Assembly: GCA_022361135.1 (NCBI GenBank)
Contig: JAKSBM010000976.1
Span: 1 to 13,339, forward strand
Length of the DNA stretch: 13,339 nucleotides
Direction: 5' to 3'
Source: Desulfobacterales bacterium
GTDB lineage: Bacteria; Desulfobacterota; Desulfobacteria; Desulfobacterales; Desulfobacteraceae
The position numbers and the translations under genes were made by a program. This document shows, in pieces, positions 6,804 through 13,339 of the stretch (positions within the stretch are counted from its first letter, which is position 1; each line of letters opens with the position of its first letter). The notes beneath the pieces are model-generated. The model saw nothing but the letters and a program-made list of their open reading frames with translations, was not told the DNA's origin and made no database searches.

Positions 6804-8290
6804 AGGTGTACTCCCTCAAAATATTGTTCCAGGGTAATGGATTCCGGCGTAAATTGTGAGGCCGGCTTCCAACGACTAAAGGCACTGACTTCTATGCCGT
6901 TGTAAATGATGGAGACCGGCCGGTCGGCCGACACCACCACTACAATGATCTTACGATTATCTGCGGAAAAACGCAGGGCGGAATTATACCGGGCCCCCCG
7001 GGCCATGTTTTCCCATTTTATGATCTTGCCGTCCAAAAGGCAGCCAAAGCCCACCATGCGGGAATCGGTGGTGAGATGGACGGCCCCGTCGATTTTCAAA
7101 AGGGCCCGGGCCAATTCAAGGTTCTGGGTCTCCAACAGACTGAGGGCCGGCTCGAGAACATGGCCGGAAAGGCGGATGGGATCGGCATTGAGATCCAGGA
7201 CCAGGGTACAGCCGTGGCGGGCCATGCCGGCGCTGTGGACCAGATGGTTCACCACCTGGAAAAGGATGGTGGAATCCTCATCACCGATTTCCAGGTCCAG
7301 AAGGAGTTCTTCCAACTCCACCATCTTGGCCTCCCGGGTGGTGGAATGGTAGCTGCCGTCAAAGAAGGAGGCCACCCGGTTGTCCCCGATGTTCAAAAAT
7401 CCGTATTCCCCCCGGAAATCCGCCACCACGGCATAATCCGGCAAGGGCCCGTCGGTGATGCCGATGATGGTGTTGCCGTCGGAAACCAGTTTGCGATTGG
7501 ATTCCTCCACGGCCACCAAAAGCTTGCGGGTGTGTTTGATGTTGGAAACCAAGGGCCGCTCGTGGCGTTGGATCTTGGTGATGAATTCAATGTCGTCAAT
7601 GGTGTGGGGATCGGTGAAGAACAGGACCCCCCTGGCCCAATGCCCCTCTTCCTTGGCCTTGGAAATTTCCAGGATATGGTTGAGCACGGCGGAAATGTGG
7701 ACCTGGCTGTCAAAGCCCAGACTCTGCTCCCGTTCGTCCACGATGTAGTCGGACAGGGCCTGGAGGGCATAATTCTTAAGCACATATTCCGAAGAATTGA
7801 TGGCGGCCCGGGGCATGTTGTAATCGTGGATAAGCAAGGTGGCCGCCTGCTCCAGCCACCGCTCCGTGGGGTGGATGGAACACATGTCCGGATGGTGCTC
7901 GGCAAACCACATCTGGTAGAAAAATTCATTGGAAGAACAGCCGTAGGAAATCAAACCGGAAAGGGCCAGATTATTTTCCGGCACCAGGCAACCCCGGGGC
8001 TGGAGGGAAATATCCTTGTGGATCCGGTTCCGCCAGTCTCCGTTATTGCTCTGGAACAATTCCCGAATCTTGGACTCATGGCCCCGGAGCAGGTCCTGGG
8101 GATCCAGGATGCGCACCGGCGAATCGGGTTGTCCGGCATAGATCAGGGCCACCCGGGTGGGTTTGGAAAATTTGGACAGGCCCTCGGTGACGCCATTCAT
8201 AATGTTGGCAACAGATAATTTTTGGTAGACGGCCTGGTTCATTTCCTGGTAATTTTCCCCATAAATCTGCTTTTTTTCCTTCCATTCCAT
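6800..8290 (-). CDS. divergent DisA_N/DAC-domain (diadenylate-cyclase-like) protein
   Basis: The 496-residue protein has a C-terminal domain (about 325-465) resembling the DAC domain that makes c-di-AMP from two ATP. It shows HGCTLVLDL at 359-367, SGHVLEPAL near 375-383, the DGA catalytic motif at 401-403 (DGAVHLTTD), GFGCLLDG at 414-421, then RGARYNSAL at 431-439 followed by a beta strand KIIVVVVS. In active cyclases the last motif is G-x-RHR-A-A; here it is RYN, so the second ATP-phosphate Arg is lost. Residues 1-320 match no family I recognise; they are soluble, with no membrane helices, and contain CLVPENNLALSGLISYGCSS at 101-120. The annotated start (8290) lacks a Shine-Dalgarno; Met17 (8242) is an alternative. 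Cyclase activity is uncertain; nucleotide sensing is equally possible. First gene of a unit with the histidine-rich protein and nagZ. Confidence 0.82.
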   Translation of the reverse strand: MEWKEKKQIYGENYQEMNQAVYQKLSVANIMNGVTEGLSKFSKPTRVALIYAGQPDSPVRILDPQDLLRGHESKIRELFQSNNGDWRNRIHKDISLQPRGCLVPENNLALSGLISYGCSSNEFFYQMWFAEHHPDMCSIHPTERWLEQAATLLIHDYNMPRAAINSSEYVLKNYALQALSDYIVDEREQSLGFDSQVHISAVLNHILEISKAKEEGHWARGVLFFTDPHTIDDIEFITKIQRHERPLVSNIKHTRKLLVAVEESNRKLVSDGNTIIGITDGPLPDYAVVADFRGEYGFLNIGDNRVASFFDGSYHSTTREAKMVELEELLLDLEIGDEDSTILFQVVNHLVHSAGMARHGCTLVLDLNADPIRLSGHVLEPALSLLETQNLELARALLKIDGAVHLTTDSRMVGFGCLLDGKIIKWENMARGARYNSALRFSADNRKIIVVVVSADRPVSIIYNGIEVSAFSRWKPASQFTPESITLEQYFEGVHL

Positions 8291-8296
8291 TGTCTA

Positions 8297-8325
8297 TTGT
8301 CAAATGGAACAGGGATTGTTATTGA
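8297..8325 (+). promoter_or_regulatory. possible promoter of the SH3b protein gene
   Basis: TTGTCA (8297-8302) and TATTGA (8320-8325) are 17 bases apart in the short gap between divergent genes. The -10 is a weak match. No clear counterpart for the minus-strand DAC-domain gene was found. Confidence 0.35.
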
Positions 8326-8356
8326 AACAAAAAAAACTAATGGAGGCAATACAAAT

Positions 8357-9079
8357 ATGAGAAAATTTTTTACTGGTGTTCTTATCCTGGCAGCCCTGCT
8401 CCAGGCAGTACCGGCCCTTTGTGAAACCCGTTCTGCCTATGTATCTGATTTGCTGATCCTAACCTTTCGGGAAGGTCCGGGAACCCAGTACAAAGTTCTG
8501 AAGTCCCTGCCCAGCAACACCCCCCTCACCGTAATTGAAGAGGGAGAAAAATACACCAAGGTGGAATTGGAATCCGGCCAGCAGGGTTGGGTAAACAAGC
8601 AATTCATCATGTTCACCCCCCCCAAAGCCTTGCAAATCAAGGCATTGGAAAAGGATAAGCAGGCATTGGAAGGGCAGATCACGGCCCTCCAGAAAAAGCT
8701 GAATACCATGGGCAAAGAAATCTCCAGCGACCAGGCGGAAAAGATGGAAACGGCACAGAACCTGAGCAATGAACTGGAACAGGTTCGCAAGCAGAACATT
8801 GAGCTGACCGACCAATTGGCCCAGGCCAGAAAGCGCTACACCACCCTGGTATCCCAATCCGGGAACCTGCAGAAAATCATGGATGAAAACAATTTGCTCA
8901 AGGGTGAAAATGATCGCATTACCCAGGAAATTAATGTCCTGAAAAAGGAAAACTCCAGCCTCTTCAGAACGGCCATGATCAAATGGGCCCTGGCCGGTGT
9001 GGGGGTACTTCTCCTGGGATGGATTCTGGGCCAGAGCGTGGCCACCAAACGAAGGGGCCGTGGATCACTTCTGGATTAA
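8357..9079 (+). CDS. exported SH3b-domain, coiled-coil, membrane-anchored protein (TIGR04211/YgiM type)
   Basis: The 240-residue protein has a signal peptide (about 1-22, MRKFF followed by a hydrophobic core), a bacterial SH3 domain at about 26-86 (FREGPGTQYKVLKSL, QQGWVNKQFI), a long coiled coil from about 91 to 203 rich in Lys, Gln and Glu, one transmembrane helix at about 207-227, and a basic tail KRRGRG. This is the layout of the SH3-and-anchor family that includes E. coli YgiM. The SH3b domain should sit in the periplasm, where such domains can bind peptidoglycan; the exact role is unknown. The start at 8357 is chosen because TGGAGG lies about ten bases upstream and a signal peptide begins there; an in-frame extension back to 8222 would overlap the divergent gene. 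No lipobox is seen. Confidence 0.88.
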   Translation: MRKFFTGVLILAALLQAVPALCETRSAYVSDLLILTFREGPGTQYKVLKSLPSNTPLTVIEEGEKYTKVELESGQQGWVNKQFIMFTPPKALQIKALEKDKQALEGQITALQKKLNTMGKEISSDQAEKMETAQNLSNELEQVRKQNIELTDQLAQARKRYTTLVSQSGNLQKIMDENNLLKGENDRITQEINVLKKENSSLFRTAMIKWALAGVGVLLLGWILGQSVATKRRGRGSLLD

Positions 9080-9107
9080 ATCGCTTCTGGATCAACCCCG
9101 GCCTGAC

Positions 9108-9153
9108 GGTGACATTCCCAATCGCCCCGGGAAGGGGATTTGGGAATGTCACC
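9108..9153. other. long intergenic inverted repeat between SH3b gene and lysC
   Basis: GGTGACATTCCCA (9108-9120) is perfectly complementary to TGGGAATGTCACC (9141-9153), and the interior can pair further through CCCC and GGGG. No T-run follows on either strand, so it is not a classical intrinsic terminator. It could stabilise 3' ends or act with Rho. Confidence 0.6.
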
Positions 9154-9176
9154 AAAGAATCAATTCAAAATTTTAT

Positions 9177-10544
9177 CTAGTCAAAAAATGCAGCATGGAG
9201 AGCCTGGATCGTACGGTCCAGGCTTTTTTTGTCCACCAGGAAGTAGAGGGCCGCATCCGAGGTGCCAAAGGAAATCATCTCAATGTTCACATCCACCTGG
9301 GACACTGCGGAAAAACACTTGGCGGCGATGCCCCGGTATTCATGGAGGCCGTCCCCCACAATGGAGACCAGGGCATCCTGGTTTCTGGAGGAAAGGTCGC
9401 AAAAGGGCGTTGGATCAATGCTGCGCAGGGCATCCTGGGCCTTATCCAGATCATCCCGCCCCAGAAGGAGGCTGATGCAGGTCTGGGAGGTGACCACGGA
9501 CTTGATGTTGATCCGGCGCTGGCCCAATGCATTGGTGATCTGGGAGAGCACCCCGGGCCGAGCCCCCACACCGGGTCCATGGACCTTGAGAACCGAGACA
9601 TCGGTGGTGTAGGAAACGCTTTTGATCACCCCGTCGGCGGCAACGGCTTCCCGGGTGATGAGGCTGCCGGCCCCGTCGGGGTTAAAGGTATTTTTAATGG
9701 CAATGTCAATGCCGGCGCTTTTCACCGGCTCCACGGTTCTGGGGTGGAGGATGCCGGCGCCGGTGTAGGCCAGCTCGGCTGCCTCTTCATAGGTGAGGCT
9801 GGGGATGAGCTTGCAATGGGGGATATTGTCCGGATCCGCGGTCATGAAACCTTCGGTGTCCTTCCAAATTTCCAGGACCGTTGCCGATGCGGCCGCAGCC
9901 ACCACGGCGGCTGAATAATCGGAGCCGCCCCGCCCAAAGGTGGTCACTTCACCCTTTTCGCAAATCCCGTAGAATCCGGGAATGAAAAGGACGGTGTTGG
10001 GGGTCATTTTTTTCTGGAGAAAGCCGTTGAGGTTTTCGCAGGTGATGCCCAGACGGGCACTGGCATCCATGAATTTACCATCGGTGATAATTCCGATTTC
10101 TTCGGGCAGTCCGGCAAGTGAATCAATCCCCCGGGACTGGACAGCAGCCACCAGAATCATGGCGGAAATCCGCTCACCGAACGAGGCCACCATGTCCTGC
10201 ATCCGCGGTGTGGCTTCCCGGGTGAAGGCAATACCATAATAATAGCGCTCCAGGCGTTGGAAAACCGGATCCAGCTCCGCCGTCACACGGTCCCGATCGC
10301 CGGATTCACCGATGAGATCGCCGATGATGGCCCCATGGTGATCCCTGAGGTGGGCCATGGTCTTTCCAACGGAGGATTCGTCCTCCAGGGCCCGATCGAT
10401 CCCCTGGAGCAGCATGTTCGTAACCCCATAGAAGGCCGAGACCACAAAGATGTCCCCCTGCCCCCTGTGGGCAATCAATTCCAAAATATCCCGTGCCGCG
10501 TCACTGTTTTTCAAACAGCCGCCGCCAATCTTGATTACTTTCAT
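9177..10544 (-). CDS. lysC: aspartate kinase (monofunctional, two ACT domains)
   Basis: Phosphorylates aspartate to aspartyl-4-phosphate, the first step toward lysine, methionine and threonine, and so feeds Hom and ThrH. From ATG 10544 the protein has 455 residues, the usual length of lysine/threonine-sensitive single-chain enzymes. Features: N-terminal KIGGGCLK at 5-12 (the family normally reads KFGGTSV), VVSAFYGVTNMLL at 34-46, TTFGRGGSDYSAA at 201-213, KDTEGFMTADP at 228-238, AYTGAGILHPRT at 259-270, and two ACT domains at about 315-375 and 390-452 (GPGVGARPGVLSQITNAL at 323-340). A GTG six codons upstream (10562) is possible; neither start has a clear Shine-Dalgarno, but the protein family begins at MKVIKIGGG. 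The gene stands alone, divergent from fadD; its last codons carry the opposite-strand terminator. Confidence 0.93.
   Translation of the reverse strand: MKVIKIGGGCLKNSDAARDILELIAHRGQGDIFVVSAFYGVTNMLLQGIDRALEDESSVGKTMAHLRDHHGAIIGDLIGESGDRDRVTAELDPVFQRLERYYYGIAFTREATPRMQDMVASFGERISAMILVAAVQSRGIDSLAGLPEEIGIITDGKFMDASARLGITCENLNGFLQKKMTPNTVLFIPGFYGICEKGEVTTFGRGGSDYSAAVVAAAASATVLEIWKDTEGFMTADPDNIPHCKLIPSLTYEEAAELAYTGAGILHPRTVEPVKSAGIDIAIKNTFNPDGAGSLITREAVAADGVIKSVSYTTDVSVLKVHGPGVGARPGVLSQITNALGQRRINIKSVVTSQTCISLLLGRDDLDKAQDALRSIDPTPFCDLSSRNQDALVSIVGDGLHEYRGIAAKCFSAVSQVDVNIEMISFGTSDAALYFLVDKKSLDRTIQALHAAFFD
9201..9230 (+). terminator. Rho-independent terminator for the SH3b gene, lying inside the lysC coding region
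   Basis: AGCCTGGA (9201-9208) pairs with TCCAGGCT (9217-9224); the stem can extend by a U-G and a C-G pair to a GTAC loop. The T-run 9224-9230 follows on the plus strand. It lies 121 bases past the SH3b stop and, read on the other strand, codes for about lysC residues 439-448. Confidence 0.7.
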
Positions 10545-10632
10545 GGCGATGCGTATTAACACGAACTAAAAGAGTTTTCAAGAAATTACATCCCCATCCC
10601 AAGTGGAGATAATCCCATGTTTTCGAATCTAA

Positions 10633-10702
10633 TTTTTAATTAAAAACATTGTTTACTTTTTTTCTTTTTTACTTGACAGGGCATTGGCTTTCCCTTTATC
10701 AA
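10633..10702 (+). promoter_or_regulatory. fadD promoter with upstream AT palindrome
   Basis: TTGACA (10673-10678) and TATCAA (10697-10702) are 18 bases apart. Immediately upstream is an AT-rich stretch that includes the perfect 14-bp palindrome TTTTTAATTAAAAA (10633-10646) and T-tracts; it may act as an UP element or operator. No certain lysC promoter was found in this divergent gap (10563-10735). Confidence 0.55.
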
Positions 10703-10741
10703 GACCTCATCCTTTAATCCCAATCCCGAAAGGAGATGCCG

Positions 10742-12430
10742 TTGTCTGACCAAAGCACGTATTCGAAAAACATCTGGTTGAATTCCTATGAGCAAACTGT
10801 TCAGAAATCCATTGATTTCAAGGACACCCTGGTTTCGCAATACCTGGAAAATTCGGTCAAAAAATTTCCCGACCAAGCCGCCCTGATTTTCCAGGGATAT
10901 ACAGTGACGTATAAAGAATTAAACGACATGGTGGGGAAATTTGCCGCTGCCTTGAAAGATCATGGCGTCAGAAAGGGAGACAGCGTCGCCATTCTGCTGC
11001 CCAATACCATCCCCTGCGTTGTGGCATACTATGCCATCCTTCGCATCGGCGGTGTTGTGGTATTCAACAATCCCCTATACTCGGACCGGGAACTGGAACA
11101 CCAGTTCAACGATTCCAATTCAAAATTTCTCATTACCCTGGATCTTCTGGCCAAGCGCATGGTGGCCCTGCGCGAAAAAACCCAGATCAAGACCATTGTA
11201 TATTCCTCCATCGGGGACTTCCTCCCCTTTGTGAAGCGACTGCTCTTCCCCCTGGTGGCCAAGAAAAAAGGGTTGGCCGCATCGGTGACCCCGGCTGCAG
11301 ACCTCTACAGCTTTAAGGACATCATGGCCAAGTACAGCCCCGACCACAGCCAGGCCGATGTGAAAATGGAGGATGTCGCCATGTACCAGTACACCGGCGG
11401 CACCACAGGGGTGTCCAAGGGAGTCATGCTGACCCAGCGTAACATCTCCTACCAGATCCAACAGATCGAAGCCTGGTTCCCGGAATTCAAATCCGGCCAG
11501 GAAATCATGCTGGGCGCCCTGCCCTTTTTCCATGTCTTTGGCATGTCCACCTCCATGAACTTTGCCATCCGCATGGGATGGGCCAATGTCCTGGTCCCCA
11601 AACCCCAGCCCGAACCCCTGTTGGAATCCATTTCCAAATTCAAACCCACATTTGCCCCCCTGGTGCCCACCATGTACATCGGCATGCTGGACCATCCGGA
11701 CATTGCCCACAGCGATCTGACCTCCATCAAGGGTTGCTTTTCCGGATCTGCACCCTTGCCCGTGGATGTGATCAATAATTTTGAGGAAAAAACCGGCGCC
11801 ATCATTTCCGAAGGCTTCGGCCTCACCGAATCCACTCCGGTGACCCATGTGAATCCCTTCCGGGGCAAACGCAAGGTGGGCAGCATTGGTGTTCCCCTGC
11901 CCGACACCATTTGTAAAATCGTTGATATCGACGATAACACCAAGGAAATGCCCATTGGTGAAGCCGGCGAATTGTTAATCAAGGGGCCCCAGATCATGAA
12001 GGGCTACCTCAACCGCCCCGAAGAAACCGAAAAAACCATTACCCCGGACGGCTTCCTCTGCACCGGTGACGTGGCCCGCATGGACGAAGAAGGTTACTTT
12101 TACATTGTGGACCGGATCAAGGACATGATCATCTCCGGTGGGTACAATGTCTATCCCCGTGACATCGACGAAGTCCTGTTTGAACATCCCAAGGTTCTGG
12201 AAGGCTGCTGCATCGGCATTCCCCACCCCAAACGGGGGGAAGCGGTCAAGGCATTTGTCGTCCTCAAGGAAGGCCAGGAAATGACCGAGCAGGAAGTCAT
12301 CGACTATTGCGGCACCAAACTGGCCAAATATAAGTTACCCGTGGCCGTTGAGTTCAAGACCGAACTGCCCAAATCCAATGTGGGCAAAATCCTGAGAAAG
12401 GATTTAAGGGTCCAGGAAGAAGCCAAATAA
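10742..12430 (+). CDS. fadD: long-chain acyl-CoA synthetase (AMP-forming)
   Basis: ANL-superfamily enzyme that activates a fatty acid through an acyl-adenylate to acyl-CoA. From TTG 10742 it has 562 residues, normal for FadD. Motifs: P-loop YTGGTTGVSKG at 217-227, LPFFHVFGM at 260-268, GFGLTESTPVTHVNP at 358-372, GDVARMDEEGYFYIVDRIKDMI with the hinge region at 442-463, SGGYNVYPRDIDEVL at 465-479, and the catalytic Lys549 in SNVGKILRKDL. A small hydrophobic stretch near 160-175 (LPFVKRLLFPLV) may favour membrane association. The start is set to TTG because AAAGGAG (10729-10735) directly abuts the in-frame ATG at 10736, which leaves no spacing, but is six bases from TTG. Substrate chain length cannot be read from sequence. 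A single-gene unit, bounded by its own promoter and terminator. Confidence 0.92.
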   Translation: MSDQSTYSKNIWLNSYEQTVQKSIDFKDTLVSQYLENSVKKFPDQAALIFQGYTVTYKELNDMVGKFAAALKDHGVRKGDSVAILLPNTIPCVVAYYAILRIGGVVVFNNPLYSDRELEHQFNDSNSKFLITLDLLAKRMVALREKTQIKTIVYSSIGDFLPFVKRLLFPLVAKKKGLAASVTPAADLYSFKDIMAKYSPDHSQADVKMEDVAMYQYTGGTTGVSKGVMLTQRNISYQIQQIEAWFPEFKSGQEIMLGALPFFHVFGMSTSMNFAIRMGWANVLVPKPQPEPLLESISKFKPTFAPLVPTMYIGMLDHPDIAHSDLTSIKGCFSGSAPLPVDVINNFEEKTGAIISEGFGLTESTPVTHVNPFRGKRKVGSIGVPLPDTICKIVDIDDNTKEMPIGEAGELLIKGPQIMKGYLNRPEETEKTITPDGFLCTGDVARMDEEGYFYIVDRIKDMIISGGYNVYPRDIDEVLFEHPKVLEGCCIGIPHPKRGEAVKAFVVLKEGQEMTEQEVIDYCGTKLAKYKLPVAVEFKTELPKSNVGKILRKDLRVQEEAK

Positions 12431-12453
12431 CGACCCCGTGTAAAACCGATTCA

Positions 12454-12491
12454 AAGGACCGGGTGGCCAAGCCACCCGGTCCTTCTTTTTT
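12454..12491 (+). terminator. Rho-independent terminator of fadD
   Basis: AAGGACCGGGTGGC (12454-12467) pairs perfectly over 14 bp with GCCACCCGGTCCTT (12471-12484) around the loop CAA, followed by C and six Ts (12486-12491). It starts 24 bases after the fadD stop. Confidence 0.95.
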
Positions 12492-12511
12492 CAGGGATGC
12501 CTTAAAGTTTC

Positions 12512-12540
12512 TTGATCAAATCCCCCAATCATAATATTCT
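12512..12540 (+). promoter_or_regulatory. possible promoter of acnA
   Basis: TTGATC (12512-12517) and TATTCT (12535-12540) are 17 bases apart, between the fadD terminator and the aconitase start, giving a leader of about 70 bases. Match is moderate. Confidence 0.45.
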
Positions 12541-12617
12541 ATATCCTTCAGAATGTTCAATCGATCCAAACTGTGGCCGCCGAATAAAAAGCAGCCCAAA
12601 TCTTAGGAGCCAGAATA

Positions 12618-13339
12618 ATGAGTCACCAAAGCATTCAGCAGGAGATGATCTTTCGGGATCAGAAGTTTACCATTTTTAATCTTTTGGGCCTGGAGACCCA
12701 GGGCATCCCTTCGGTACAATCTCTTCCCTTTGCAGCACGCGTTCTCATTGAAAACCTGGCCCGAAACATGGACGATAAAACCGTGGTCTGGGACGATGTC
12801 CTCAAGGCCTGTGAATTCTACCAGTCCCGGGAAAGCCGGGATCAATTGATCCCCTTTTATCCGGGACGGGTTCTCATGCAGGATTTCACCGGCGTTCCCG
12901 CGGTGGTGGATTTTGCCTCCATGCGGGATGCCGTGGCCAAGGCCGGCCTGGACCCCAGAAAAATCAACCCCCTGGTTCCCGTGGATCTGGTCATTGACCA
13001 CAGTATCCAGGTGGACCATTTCCGTGAAAAAAACGCCTTCTTCCTCAATGCCCAGAAGGAATACCAGCGCAACCGGGAACGGTACAAATTGCTAAAATGG
13101 GCACAGAAAAGCTTTGACAACTTCCGGGTGGTGCCCCCGGAATCGGGCATCTGCCACCAGGTCAACCTTGAATATCTGGCCACGGTGGTGGCCACCCGGG
13201 AAAATGAAGGGGAAACCCTGGCCTTTCCCGACACCCTGGTGGGAACAGACTCCCACACCACCATGATCAACGCCCTGGGCGTTCTGGGTTGGGGGGTCGG
13301 CGGAATAGAAGCCGAAGCCGTCATGCTGGGCCAGCCCTA
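12618..13339 (+). CDS. acnA: aconitate hydratase AcnA/IRP type (3' end outside window)
   Basis: Iron-sulfur enzyme that interconverts citrate and isocitrate in the TCA cycle. The window contains the first 240 codons, open to the edge. The N-terminal aconitase domain is clear: LPFAARVLIENLARN at about 37-51, a substrate-region QDFTGVPAVVDFASMRDA at about 88-105, PVDLVIDHSIQVD at about 121-133, VVPPESGICHQVNLEYLA at about 171-188, and VGTDSHTTMINALGVLGWGVGG at about 206-227. These are landmarks of the AcnA/IRP branch rather than AcnB. The three cluster-binding cysteines would lie in the missing part. The start ATG is backed by AGGAG (12605-12609) eight bases upstream. One difference from common relatives is PPESGICHQ instead of PPGTGICHQ. 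A complete TCA cycle fits an acetate-oxidising lifestyle but does not prove it. Confidence 0.95.
   Translation, partial: MSHQSIQQEMIFRDQKFTIFNLLGLETQGIPSVQSLPFAARVLIENLARNMDDKTVVWDDVLKACEFYQSRESRDQLIPFYPGRVLMQDFTGVPAVVDFASMRDAVAKAGLDPRKINPLVPVDLVIDHSIQVDHFREKNAFFLNAQKEYQRNRERYKLLKWAQKSFDNFRVVPPESGICHQVNLEYLATVVATRENEGETLAFPDTLVGTDSHTTMINALGVLGWGVGGIEAEAVMLGQP

Noticed and set aside
7076..8218. 380-codon plus-strand open frame
   Set aside because: Antisense to the DAC-domain gene, with low-complexity shadow composition and no recognisable motif.
9066..9092. Short direct repeat of CTTCTGGAT across the SH3b stop
   Set aside because: Only nine identical bases in two copies 16 bases apart; no flanking element or target-site pattern.
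8997..9914. 305-codon plus-strand open frame across the SH3b end and lysC
   Set aside because: Overlaps two well-supported genes, has no plausible ribosome site and has shadow composition.

Overview
The window holds eleven protein-coding genes (one cut by the right edge) and one tRNA gene, tightly packed and almost entirely chromosomal core metabolism. No insertion sequence, prophage gene, CRISPR array, rRNA or integrase is visible. Gene content and protein style (LPS heptose kinase, ThrH, TIGR04211-type SH3 anchor protein, a divergent diadenylate-cyclase-domain protein, AcnA-type aconitase, acyl-CoA synthetase) suggest a Gram-negative bacterium. A sulfate reducer of the Desulfobacteraceae type (Desulfobacterota) is my best guess; it rests on protein resemblance, and no marker gene in the window proves it.

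Layout. Positions 61-137 (minus): an initiator tRNA-Met gene with its own near-consensus promoter. Positions 225-3168 (minus): hom, thrH, rfaE1, read in that order; the first two make homoserine and probably O-phosphohomoserine, the third phosphorylates heptose-7-phosphate for LPS. Positions 3169-3320: a divergent control region with back-to-back sigma-70-like promoters built into one palindrome. Positions 3321-5382 (plus): purM and tsaD, closed by a strong bidirectional terminator. Positions 5474-8290 (minus): a three-gene unit read as DAC-domain protein, histidine-rich small protein, nagZ. The first two overlap by ATGA. Positions 8357-9079 (plus): an exported SH3b/coiled-coil/membrane-anchor protein. 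Positions 9177-10544 (minus): lysC, aspartate kinase. Positions 10742-12430 (plus): fadD-like acyl-CoA synthetase ending in a strong terminator. Positions 12618-13339 (plus): the first 240 codons of aconitase.

Functional themes. LysC, Hom and ThrH supply successive or near-successive steps of the aspartate-to-threonine route; ThrH next to hom suggests a substitute for ThrB. NagZ (muropeptide recycling), the DAC-domain protein, the SH3b membrane protein and RfaE1 all relate to the envelope or could. The most distinctive locus is the DAC-domain gene: it keeps the DGA motif but has RYN where active diadenylate cyclases carry RHR, has about 320 unrecognised N-terminal residues, and is translationally coupled to a histidine-rich protein.
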